Source: Mastigamoeba balamuthi
Taxonomy: Eukaryota; Evosea; Mastigamoebida; Mastigamoebidae
Reading direction: 5' to 3'
DNA length: 64,000 nucleotides
Assembly (NCBI GenBank): GCA_902651635.1
Contig: CACRSC010001917.1
Coordinates: 177,273 to 241,272, forward strand
Shown: positions 53,392 through 63,195 of the stretch, one piece after another
How the letters are laid out: each line of letters starts with the position of its first letter
Position numbering within the stretch: the first letter of the stretch is position 1
Notes under the pieces: model-generated
Told to the model about the DNA's origin: nothing
The model's input: the letters and a program-made list of their open reading frames with translations, nothing else
Databases searched by the model: none
Made by a program: the position numbers and the translations under genes

Positions 53392-55655
53392 ATGGCCGAG
53401 CCCTCGGACTTCGAGCTGCTGGCCCAGGCCTCGACGCACCCCGTCGTGCAGGACAGCCTCCTCTTCATCAACAACGGCCACCAGTTCTATGAAAAGGTCC
53501 TCCTCTCCCTCCCCCACCCTCTCTCATCTCAGTATCGCCTTCGCCTGCGGCACTCGGGTGGGGCAGCAGCTCTCAACGGCCTCTTTCCGCTCCCTCGTCA
53601 CCGGCGACGACATTTAAATAGATCGTGGGCCTGTGCACGTGCGAGTTCTGCGCCCAGACGCTCATCGGGACCTCAGCCACGTGCCAACGTGCCCCACTCA
53701 CTGCCCGCTCTCTTTCCCTCTTTTTCTTTCCTCCCCTCATCCTCCCCTCTGTTTCTGTTTCCTTTGCACCACCACCTCCGCTCCTCGTGGCACGCTGCCC
53801 TCGGCTCCAACGAGGCGTGGTGGCTCGCGGGCCGCCAGTCGAGGAGCACTGGCCGCGAGCGGTGCAGTTTGGAGTTCTGATTTCGCTGCTGTGCGGGTTC
53901 GCAGTGTGCCACATGACGTGCCACACGAGGTGCAGGGAGAAGAGGCTGCCCAGGTGCGTGCCCATGGTCCAGGGCCCGGGCCTCAGCGCCGTCGCCGCCC
54001 GCGGCGAGGGCACCGTCGACGAGTGCGCGCACCGCTTCTACGCGCACCACTTCAAGCGCCCGACGTTCTGCAACGTCTGCCGCGAGTTCATCTTCGGCGT
54101 CGGCAAGCAGGGCTGCATCTGCGAGGTCTGCCGCGCCTGCGTCCACGACGACTGCGCCAAGACCGCCCACGACAACTGCCGCCCCACGTCCACCCCCGGC
54201 AAGGTGCAGGGCAGCAGTAGCAGCAGCCCCCAAAGTCAATTGATTGATTTCGCGGGTGGGGGAGGGCAGCACGAGACGCAGCACGCGTGGGTCGAGGGCA
54301 ACGTGCACGTGGTGAAGCGGTACTCGCCAGAGAGCTACGACGCCGGGTGCGTCGTCTGCGGCGACGAGTGCGGCAGCAGCTCGGCGCTCGTCGACTGGCG
54401 CTGCATGTGGTGCCTGAGCGTCGTGCACTCGCGCTGCCTCGCAGAGGTGGCCGGCAAGCCCTGCAGGCTCGGCCCCATCGGCCCGCTCATCGCGCCCCCG
54501 CACCTCGTCGGCTACTCCTCGGGCAGCACGGGCTACGCGCTGCGCTGCGAGCCCGCCGAGGACCTCCCGCAGCCCTGGCGCCCGCTCGTCGCCTTTGTGA
54601 ACCGCAAGAGCGGCGGCCAGCAGGGCGTCACCGTCGTCAGCCGCCTGCGCGCCGCCCTGAACCCGCGGCAGGTGTTCGACCTCGGCGAGGGCGGGCCCGC
54701 TCCCGGCCTCCGCTTCCTCGGCGCCTGCGCCGACCGCGCGCGCGTGCTCGTCTGCGGGGGCGACGGGACCGCGGGGTGGGTCTTCGAGGTCATGCGGCAG
54801 CAGGGCGTCCGCGTGCCCGTCGCCGTGCTGCCGCTGGGCACGGGCAACGACCTCTCGCGGTCGCTGGGCTGGGGCCCCGGCTACGAGGGCGGCAGCCTGC
54901 GGACCGTCCTGCGCCAGGTCGACGCGGCCAGCGTCGTGCCGCTCGACAGGTGGGCGCTCTCGGTCTCGACGGGCGCGGGCCCCGCGCAGCACCGCTGCAG
55001 CGTCAACAACTACTTCAGCGTCGGCCTCGACGCGAGCATCGCGCTCGAGTTCCACCTCAGGCGCGAGGAGGACCCCGAGGCCTTCAAGAGCCGCGTGGGC
55101 AACAAGCTCTGGTACGTCAAGTTCAGCGTCGGCGAGCTCTTCAGCCGCGGCCTCCCGCTGCGCCGCGTCGCCGCCCTCGAGGTCGACGGCCGCGAGCTGC
55201 GCCTCGCCGACGACCTCCTGGGCCTCGTCGTGCTCAACCTGCAGAGCTGCTACGCGGGCAAGGACCTCTGGGGCGCGCCCTCCCGCGCAGAGGCCGCCCG
55301 CGGGCTCCGCGAGGCCTCGTTCAGCGACGGCCTCGTCGAGGTCGTCGGCCTCCGCAGCACCGTGGAGCTCGGCCAGATCATGGCCGGCCTCACGCTGCCC
55401 GAGAAGATCGCCCAGGGCAGGGAGGTCGTCATCCGCTTCGCCCCCGCAGAGGGAGAAGCGTCGGAAGCGGCGCCAGAGACGGCGGACGCGGCGCCGGCGC
55501 GACCAGAGACGGAGAGCCCCGGGGACGGCAGGGACAGCGGCGACGCGCTGCCGTGCCAGGTCGACGGCGAGCCCTTCCTGCAGAAGGGCCCCTGCGTGCT
55601 GCGCCTGTCGTTCCTCGAGCAGGCCCTGGCGCTCGTCCCGCCCAAACGCCACTGA
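53392..55655 (+). CDS. Diacylglycerol kinase with C1 domains
   Basis: Exons 53392-53496, 53622-53688, 53905-54203 and 54270-55655 give 618 residues. The first C1 domain is rebuilt exactly across the exon 2/3 junction (CEFC, then CQLCHMTCHTRC and a closing Cys), which fixes the donor at 53689. A second C1 (HHFKRPTFCNVC, GCICEVC, HDDC) and a third, more divergent one (CVVCGDEC, WRCMWC, HSRC) follow. The catalytic DAGKc domain has FVNRKSGGQQG, the nucleotide loop VCGGDGTAGWV and VLPLGTGNDLSRSLGWG. The accessory domain has NNYFSVGLDASIALEFHLRR and LVVLNLQSCYAGKDLWG. The enzyme phosphorylates diacylglycerol to phosphatidic acid. The intron 54204-54269 is 66 nt and stop-free, so it could be read through; it carries the CAATTGATT motif. 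Intron-free catalytic half. Confidence 0.95.
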
Positions 55656-55824
55656 AGAGGGGGAGGGGAGGAGGGGGAGGAGCGTCCCCTCGTTGATTCC
55701 CGGATCGCGGTTATCTCTGCATCATATCACGATTCCACCGCACGGCACACAAGAGATGACATCATCCTTCGAGATTTTGAGATCTCTGGATCTGTGTGGC
55801 CTTCATATCTGAGCCGAGAGCGGA

Positions 55825-56939
55825 ATGGTACGCAGCCAGCCCCCCACCCGGCCCTCGGCCGCGCTCTCACGGCCCCCCAGGGCAAGGTCGCCAGGGTGAG
55901 GAAGAACAGGCTGCACGCCAAGGCAGCCCCGCTGACGCGCGAGCCCCTCGCGGCCGACGACGACGCGAGCGCCGCCGCCGCCCCGGCCGCCGCATCGGCC
56001 GGCGCGCCCCTCGCGTTCTCGTTCGTCGCCGAGCCCACCAAGGAGGTGCCGGCGGTGCTGGCGCCCGTGCTGGCCGAGGCCCCGGCGCAGAGGAAGGAGC
56101 CGCAGCTGACCAAGAAGGACAAGAGGCTCGAGCGCAGGCAGCACTTCCTCGAGAGTGCGTGGATCCGGGAAATGCCTGCGCCCACGTCACATAGCGCCAG
56201 GACACACACACGCCGCAATCCGGGAAATGCCTGCGCCGCGTCAGAGCGCCAGGGACAACACACACACAGCAAATCCGGGAAATGCCTGCGCCACGTCACA
56301 TGACTTAGCGCCAGGACGCACACGCACAGCAAATCCGGGGGAATGCCTGCGCCACGTCAAAGCGCCAGGGACAACACACAGCGAATCCGGGAAATGCCTG
56401 CGCCACGTCACACGCACCCGCTCACCACACGGCCGCCTTGCTTGTTGCAGAGCTCGGGGGGTTCGCCATGGCAGAGGCGCGCAGGCTGAGGGACGTCGGG
56501 GCCAGGGAGGAGCAGCAGACCTCTGCGGACGCATCGGGCTCCGGCGCCAGCGCTGCGGTCGAGCGGCTGGTCAAGGCCGCGGAGGCAGCAGCGCGTCCCA
56601 GCCCCGCCCACTTCACGGGCGGCAAGCGCCAGCACCTCGTGTGCGTGCTCCCCAGCGCACCGAGCAGCAGCAGCAGCAGCGTTCCGACTGACGCAACGCA
56701 CGCGTGGGCAGTGCGTCGGAGCAGAAGGTGTTCCAGGGGTGGATACAGGCGCCTGAGTTCCAGAAGGACCCCTTCGCCGCCCTGACGGTACGCACATGCT
56801 TTGCGCCACGTGCTCGGGGGCTGACACAGAGAGCACATTGCAGGCGCACCTGGCCAAGAAGGGGGAGCAGAAGGCCATGGCGGAGAAGGCGGAGCTCAAG
56901 AAGCAGAGGCAGGCCATCAAGGCCGCGAAGAAGAAATAA
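55825..56939 (+). CDS. SLX9-like ribosome biogenesis protein
   Basis: Exon 1 is only the ATG (55825-55827). A 53-nt intron follows, then exons 55881-56154, 56451-56638, 56725-56787 and 56844-56939, giving 207 residues. The single-codon first exon gives MGKVARVRKNRLHAKA, matching the basic start of SLX9/FAM207A proteins. Other family features are an LAFSFVAEPTKEV segment, the basic KKDKRLERRQHFLEKL helix and FQGWIQAPEFQKDPFAALTA near the end, corresponding to the F-x-x-(L/V)-(L/x)-x-x-x-x-(F/Y)-x-x-(S/D)-P-(L/F) motif. The Lys-rich tail ends KAAKKK. SLX9 proteins act in pre-40S maturation and export. Intron 2 holds a five-copy minisatellite. The acceptor of exon 4 was chosen by frame and similarity and could be a few codons off. 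Confidence 0.75.
56162..56415. repeat. Five-copy minisatellite (about 45-60 bp units) in an SLX9 intron
   Basis: The unit AATCCGGGAAATGCCTGCGCC, followed by ACGTCACATAGCGCCAGGA-like words and CACACA, repeats five times with length changes. The array fills most of the 296-nt intron between exons 2 and 3, far longer than the usual intron here. Confidence 0.9.
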
Positions 56940-57696
56940 ATCGGAAACCACAGACATCATCATTACAGTTGTTGGTCGTCACCCCCCCCCCCCCCCCAAA
57001 TAAGCACGAGAGAAAGCGGTGGCACGCGCATGCGAGTGCATGTGTGCCATTCACACAATGCCAGCGAGTACATAGGTGAGCTCGAGCTGCAGAGCAACGA
57101 CGTGTTTGTTGTGTTGTCTGTGGAGAGTTTCCCCGAGTGCCCCCCCTGATATAAGGAAAAGGGGGATTTTACTTATGAAAAATTTATGCCATTTAAAGAT
57201 GTCGATTCGCAAGCGAATCGGATTTAAGAAATCACTTAAGAATTCTCTTAGTGCAAAATCCTTAATATTTGCACTCAATTTATTTCTCTTATATTATATA
57301 TTATTATTAATAATTAAGTTAATAATATATAGAATGCTAAAGGTTAGAAATATGGGTTATTAATAAGGTTATTTTCATGTTCAGGTTTGGTATAGAATCC
57401 TCATCATAAGGCTTGCCCGCAAAGAAATAACCAGAGTAAAACCTTAAACTGAAATCTTCAATCTTCTCCTTAAAATACTTAATTTAATTATTATTATTTT
57501 TAATGTTAATAATATATATACTAAAGGTTATAAATTCGTCATATTCTCTTTCCAAAGTCTCTCACATTTTTCAATTGAAAATGGATGTGTTGGTTTCTTG
57601 AAGTTTGCCATTATATAGTATGTTTAGATATTAATATTTTATAATATTAATATTTCTTTAAGTAGTTTTTAATTAAATGTACATTTTTCAAAGAAA

Positions 57697-57978
57697 TCAG
57701 GTGCGTTTGTGTTTCTTGGTATTTCGATGTTTTGACATGTTTGTCACATTCTTATTGCATTTTGAACAGAATCCACCTAGCATTGATTGAATGTTATGTG
57801 AATCATTGTATTTTTTATGATATTCAAGTATATCTTGACGATGTAATTCTTTCCACTTTTTCACTACTGCATAATGTTCAGCTTTTGTTTGATTAAGTTT
57901 GAATAGACTATTTATGTTGATTATTGATTCAAAGTCATATTTGTCATTCTTCTTCGGTCTTCCAACATGGTTATTCAT
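57697..57978 (-). CDS. Element-borne C2H2 zinc-finger protein with AT-hook-like start
   Basis: An intact frame of 93 residues lies inside the TIR element, starting MNNHVGRPKKNDKYDFES. GRPKK resembles an AT-hook core. A helical middle (VVKKWKELHRQDILEYHKKY) is followed by a single C2H2 finger, CSKCNKNVTNMSKHRNTKKH (C-x2-C, then H-x5-H). Small proteins with this arrangement occur in giant viruses and in mobile elements of protists. It may be a DNA-binding accessory protein of the element. Lys/Asn-rich codon use matches the element and not the host. Confidence 0.65.
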   Translation of the reverse strand: MNNHVGRPKKNDKYDFESIININSLFKLNQTKAEHYAVVKKWKELHRQDILEYHKKYNDSHNIQSMLGGFCSKCNKNVTNMSKHRNTKKHKRT

Positions 57979-58117
57979 TATAACTTATATAATAGATAAT
58001 TTTTATTTCTTTATGTAAGAAAAAATCCACTAATTTCCCTCTTTGTCATCATGGAATAACTCGGTAGTGACAAACTGTAAAAAAGAGTTTTATTTTTTGT
58101 GTATGTAAAAAAAGCCA

Positions 58118-58705
58118 CTAGTAATCCATATCTTCCTCAATCTCTTCAGCCGGAGGTTCATCACTTGGAACAACTGTCTCATCTGATTGTGCCTCATTCT
58201 CTTTAATAAAGGCACTTAGATTTCCCTCAAGAAACACCTGCTGAATAATTGTAGTACTTTTACATGATTGAACATCAATAATTCCCTCTGGTTCACTGCC
58301 ACTATTCTGAAGTAAGTATGACTATTTCAAAAATAATACTTACGGAAATGTAGTCCAGTATGTGGATTCTTTTTCAAGTTGGTTCTCTAACCACTGCCAA
58401 TGCCCATTAAAATTGCGTAGAGGAGACACTGCCATTGCTAAACGTGGATATTTGGCAATCAGTTTAACTAGAGAAGATAGGTTTTTGATTGTCTTCCAAG
58501 TATATATGAAGTTTTGACTATCAAAATACCGTTCCCAATCTGCAGGTGATCCTCTCTGCTCATTGAAGAATTCACCTCTACATTCGAGTGCAATTCTGAC
58601 AATTGATATAACCTCTGTATTGTTGGTGGTCGTTCTAATCTGTTCCTTTGCGATAATGGACTGGAATTTTCGTAATGCGAACTGAAAATTGCTTTCTTCT
58701 GGAGT
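58118..58705 (-). CDS. Element-borne two-exon gene fragment, unknown family, no start codon
   Basis: A frame beginning just inside the right TIR reads TPEESNFQFALRKFQSII and continues for about 113 codons through WERYFDSQNFIYTWKTIKNL and NFNGHWQWLENQLEKES. A short intron (about 58355-58314, GTAAGT...CAGAATAG) joins it in frame to GSEPEGIIDVQSCKSTTI and an acidic tail (PPAEEIEEDMDY) before a stop. No ATG precedes it; the sequence upstream ends in TACTAAAG, which could be a splice acceptor within the TIR. This looks like the 3' exons of a longer gene whose start lies in the missing part of a full-length element, or a captured gene fragment. I do not recognise the fold. Confidence 0.5.
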
Positions 58706-59114
58706 GCAACCTTTAGTATTATATATATTATTAACATTAAAATAATAATAATTAAAATTAAGTAAGAATTTTAAGAAGAAGATTGAAGATTTCAGTTTAA
58801 GGTTTTACTCTGGTTATTTCTTTGCGGGCAAGCCTTATGATGAGGATTCTATACCAAACCTGAACATGAAAATAACCTTATTAATAACCCATATTTCTAA
58901 CCTTTAGTATTATATATATTATTAACTTAATTATTAATAATAAATATATAATATAAGAGAAATAAATTGAGTGCAAATATTAAGGATTTTGCACTAAGAG
59001 AATTCTTAAGTGATTTCTTAAATCCAATTCGCTTGCGAATCGACATCTTTAAATGGCATAAATTTTTTCATAAGTAAAATCCCCCTTTTCCTTATATCAG
59101 GAGGGGGCGAGTGC

Positions 59115-61640
59115 ATGACACTGCCAGCCTTCAGGGTCCCCAATGCAGCGGAGTGACAGCTGCTGGCACCACGTGGTCTTTGGCATCGAAGGCCCCCTGC
59201 TCAGGCAGCTCACAAGAAGGCACAGACATCTGCAGCAGTAACAGCAATGTGGGGGGTCCAACGGAATAGTCTGTGCATCTCTCTCTCCCTGTGACTGCAC
59301 TTGGACATGGACTTCTTCCTGCTGTCTCGCAGTTACATCACATGGGTTATGGACACTATTCTCGGCGACGGGACCTGCTGTGAGTGCTGCAGCATTTGAG
59401 AAGGGAAACGCAATGTCACAGGTGGAGTCTGTGGGTCAACTTAATCATCTGGCTTGGCAAACAGCGAGAAGCACAAGTCGTATAATGAGACAAAAGCTAT
59501 TCAGTGCTGGCTCTGCATTGGAGTAGAGCACCAGGGAGCTGCCACCCCATCACCACTTGCATGTTGTTGCAGCTGGCTGGTGCCTGGTCTTTTCTTTTCC
59601 ATTTGCACTGCTCCCCTCCAGGCCTGGGCTGCCAGGCTTGTGCCAGGGGGGATGCCGATGCGTATACGACACCCTGGGACTGCAGGTTTTGTGAAGGGCA
59701 TTGGTCTGTTGGCCCTGTGGCTTGGGTCTCACTCACCCGTCCCTCCATGGCTGCTTTTTGCTGCCACAGAGGGCACCAGTGATGCTGGGCGCCACACCCA
59801 ACCACACTTTATGAGGTGGCCATGGTCTCTAGCCCCCAGGCCCGTGGTGTCAGCAGGGAACCAATTGACCAGTGAGCACGAACCCAAAGGGATATTGGCC
59901 AGAAACGTGTTTTTACCCCGTGGCATCGCACTTCATTGTAGTGGTTATGGGTCTTATGGCACTTTTGTAATACTAGGGATCAGCATTCTCATATCTCTCT
60001 TTGAACCTGTCAACAAAGTGGGAATTGCAATTCTCAAACGAAAAATATGACCAGGGAGATCGTTTTGATGGGCAGTGGGCAGATTGCAGAAGAGGCACAA
60101 GTGCTCAGGGATCTGTACTGCCATGAGCAGACAAGTACGCAAGCAGATACTCCGCAGAAGCAGCTGTAACAAGGGCCAGGGGACCGGTTTCATTCATTTT
60201 CATTGCACATTTTTGTAGTTATAGTCAACGTGTTGGTCATGTGCTGTCTTCTCGGAAATAAAGGGTTAGTGCAGTCAGCATTCTACCAGCGATTGTTCAT
60301 ACAAGTTGACTAATACTGGTGATCTTGGCCGCACCTTAAGAGAATTGCCCGATGGTTTCGTTCACTAAGCATAATCTCTGCCCAACAGACCTTTGGCAGA
60401 TGTTGGACTATCATATCATCACACCTCTATGGTGTCTAAGAAATTTCGTTGAGCAGCTCCTCTTCCCCCATAACCACAAAAACATCTAACTTCTGTTGTC
60501 AAGAGCTTATCCCACGTGACCGTGTCCTGGGCCACGCTTTCCATCTGGTGTAGAGTGGGATGAATGTCATAGCCAAAGGATTATCAATGTAAATGACGTC
60601 TTAATGAGAGGTAAGAGTAAACCAATGGCTTCAAGGAAAGCACGGATTCTGACAAACGAAGGCCATCTTTTTTTGCCTCTTACTGGAAATGTGCAGCCAA
60701 TTGTATGACCAATTCACGATGGTGATGTAGGAATTCTAGTTGCTTTTTCAAACAACGGTTTTTGAAATATAATTCTGAGCCTATTGGGAATGGCATTTCT
60801 GATCCACAGAACTTCTGTGTCCTCCGATGCTCCTCCCAGCCCATTCCTTCTCCCTCTGCGGCTGGTGTCCAGTCTGCATGTTCACCAAGTCCTAATGGCA
60901 CAGCAGGGCCAGACCTCAACTTTGGGAGCAGTAGCCACAGGGTACAAATCGGAATGCACGGTGGTGTGCTGTCAGGGGCTGAGGGGCGTTGCCTGCACCA
61001 CTGCGACATTCTCAGGAGCTTATCACACAAGCAGCGACTTAGGGCCTCCTTCACACGTCGTCATTTTTATGTGAAAAACGCAGCATGACGCGATTTGCTC
61101 ACTCAATCAGCCCGACAGCTGCAAGTGCAGCTCACCCTAATTGACATGCTGTCTGTGCCCCAGAATGATCTGACGACCACTCGCCTGCGTGTCACTGAGA
61201 ACACATATTGAGCTTGTCTGGCAGCTTATCTGGCGGGACACCGCGGTCACTCTGCTCGGCCTGGCAATCAATCTGACATACACAGGGCTATTCTGAGGGG
61301 AACAAAACCCTGCACGCACTGCATGTGAAGAGAAAGAGAGAGAGAGAGAGAACCGTGTCAGAGAGTGCGGCGACACCTTGGGGATCGCTTGCGGTCAGCA
61401 ATGAGTTCGATTGGTGGCCACATTTGGGGTTGCTCCCGCCGGATATTCTCGTTCACCAGAAGCAATTGAGATTTCCTTGGCACACAAAACACTCTTTAGC
61501 AATCATCATCGGTGATCTTTTATACGAGCCGCTCGTCCATCGACAACGAACGACCTCGAAGAGAGAGCATGGTGCGTCCTACAGCCTTGCAGAGCAACTC
61601 CACCACCTTGGCTTAGCCCTTGTCAAATGGAACTCGGGGA
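59115..61640. other. gene-poor region, nothing recognised
   Basis: Intermediate base composition with many short open frames on both strands (for example 59454-60050 and 60762-61088). None shows a family motif or a clean splice structure. No tRNA, array or TIR was seen. A GA-rich run (GAGAGAGAGA) lies near 61330. Confidence 0.4.
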
Positions 61641-61653
61641 AGCAGTCCCAGAA

Positions 61654-62614
61654 CTCAAAGAAGCGCACGGAGCCGCCATCACTCGAGCCAAAATCGCCAC
61701 CCAAGGTTCGCAGGCTGATGCACACGCCGGCCTCCGTGCCCAGCGGTCACCGCGACCTCGAAGAGATCGTGAGGAGGTTCCACCCCAGTGGGCGGACTGC
61801 CTTCTGTTGTCCGCTCCTCCAGGTCTCGGGAGACACCCAGAGCATCCCGGTTCACCCGCTGCAGGGTGCCGCTGCCCTCTCACGCCTCCCCTCCAGCCTG
61901 GTAGTGTTGTATAACGACAGCTGGCGCAGGCAGCGATGAGTTCCAATGCTCTGCTGGCCCTGGGACCCTGGCATTCCTTCACAAGGCACCCCAGGGGAGC
62001 TGGGGAGGGAAGATTGTCAGTCTCACGGCTGCCTACAAGCTCGAGCTCGGTCAGAAGATCGTGGCCCCAGTTGGGCGCTTCCACAGCGTGCGGAGGCGGC
62101 TCTCCTGCCCCCTTTCGGCGCAGCCTCAGCAGCCAGTCTCGCACACACCCAGACTGAGGACACAGAGATCGGCTATGTGGCGCAGATTGCCCCCGAGATC
62201 GACACGGCGCTGGTCGTCATCACGCTCGACCCCGAGTGCTGCCTGCTGGACACAGTCTGGCTTCTCAGGTTGTGGCATAGCCAAAAGGGGGGATCGCTTG
62301 TTCCTGGCAGGTGTGTGCTCCGCTGGTGTCTCACTCCCCAGAGGGCTCTGAGGTCAGTCTGTTCGATGTACAGGCGACGTGGTCATCAGGTGGATTGGAA
62401 ACGCCTTTGTTCCTGCGTCTGGCAGGGACTCCGGCGCCATGTACATGGACAGCGAGGGCAGGGCGGTCGCAATGCACCATGTGCTGGCATTGCCGGGACA
62501 CCACCACGACCCAACCAGACCTGAGGGACGTGCATTTGCGGTCCCCTTTGCAGCGATCGCGGAGCGGTTTGCTGATGAGTTCGCCGACCTGAAGCATACT
62601 CCGGTGCGGCTTCA
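61654..62614 (+). pseudogene. Trypsin-like serine protease homolog with Tyr at the catalytic His position, exons in several frames
   Basis: Segments in order, in changing frames, are: KKRTEPPSLEPKSPPKVRRL and GHRDLEEIVRRFHPSGRTAF (about 61654-61805); GTLAFLHKAPQGSWGGKIVS and LTAAYKLELGQKIVAPVG (about 61962-62085); IGYVAQIAPEIDTALVVITL and DPECCLLDT (about 62165-62255); and GDVVIRWIGNAFVPASGRDS, GAMYMDSEGRAVAMHHVLAL and FAVPFAAIAERFADEF (about 62372-62590). The layout fits a chymotrypsin-fold protease: G-T-x-x-F ahead of the TAAH position (here TAAY), D-T-A-x-V, and G-x-D-S-G before a D-x-x-G-R-x-V-x-x-H-H segment. Introns may join some parts (a GTCTGG...GGCAG stretch lies between segments 3 and 4), but I could not build one continuous frame. 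Confidence 0.5.
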
Positions 62615-62880
62615 GTCCCATTCGCAGCACGGCAAGAACACCGTGTTCCCCCCCCCGGTCTGGATGAGAAGCAATTGTGATAGCCACCGGAATCTACAGC
62701 CGAATAATTATGCAAAATCTGGGACTCAGTGTCTTAGTGCATTCATCATCCCCGCCATCCGGAGGACCGAGACCCCAGCCCCAGTCAGCACACATCACCT
62801 CTCGCCCAAGAAGCAGCATAGAAAGTAGCCATGGTGCGCTCTTTGCCCTGAGCGTCTTCCTCTCCCCAGGTGAGCAATAC

Positions 62881-63195
62881 ATGAAGAATTGTGTCGCACA
62901 GCAGGAGCCCCAGAACATGAAAAAGCGTGCCGAGCCTTGCACGCCCTCGCCAACGACGCCGAGCAAGGTTCCACGACACATGAGCATGCCGGCATCGGCG
63001 GCATGCGTGCCCACCGGCCACCGCAACCTCGAGGAGATCGCGCAGTGGTTCAGCCCTGAGGAACGCCGCAACGACCACACCGCCTTCGACAAGCAGCTTG
63101 TCCCGCACATCGACACGGCGATCCGGATCCAGATCGACTTCACGAAGGAGGAAGAGGAATCCTCGATACCCGGCACCTCAATTCAGATTTTCTAA
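62881..63195 (+). pseudogene. Truncated second copy of the same protease family, N-terminal region only
   Basis: The open frame of 104 residues from ATG 62881 contains KKRAEPCTPSPTTPSKVPRH, MSMPASAACVPTGHRNLEEI and FSPEERRNDHTAFDKQLVPH, followed by IDTAIRIQIDF. The first two blocks match the N-terminal block of the copy at 61654 at about half of the positions. The protein then ends in an acidic tail (KEEEESS) and a stop. No protease core follows within 800 bp. It may be a truncated copy, or a gene whose later exons are lost or lie in a different arrangement. Confidence 0.45.

Larger units (their letters stand above)
57141..59107. mobile_element. AT-rich TIR element, 1,967 bp, with 7-bp target duplication
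   Basis: Terminal inverted repeats of about 390-400 bp (57141-57529 and 58708-59107) begin with C-rich ends followed by CCTGATATAAGGAAAAGGGGG and match base for base over long stretches. The flanks carry CGAGTGC on both sides (57134-57140 and 59108-59114), a 7-bp target site duplication. Each TIR contains a hairpin word CGATTCGCAAGCGAATCG or its counterpart. Composition is strongly AT-rich, unlike the host genes. No transposase domain is recognisable in the two internal genes, so the element looks non-autonomous, moved in trans. The long TIRs resemble Mutator-like elements, but the short duplication does not decide the superfamily. Confidence 0.9.

Noticed and set aside
53673-55652. A 659-codon minus-strand open frame opposite the diacylglycerol kinase
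   Set aside because: It is the GC-driven antisense shadow of a gene with clear C1, DAGKc and DAGKa motifs.
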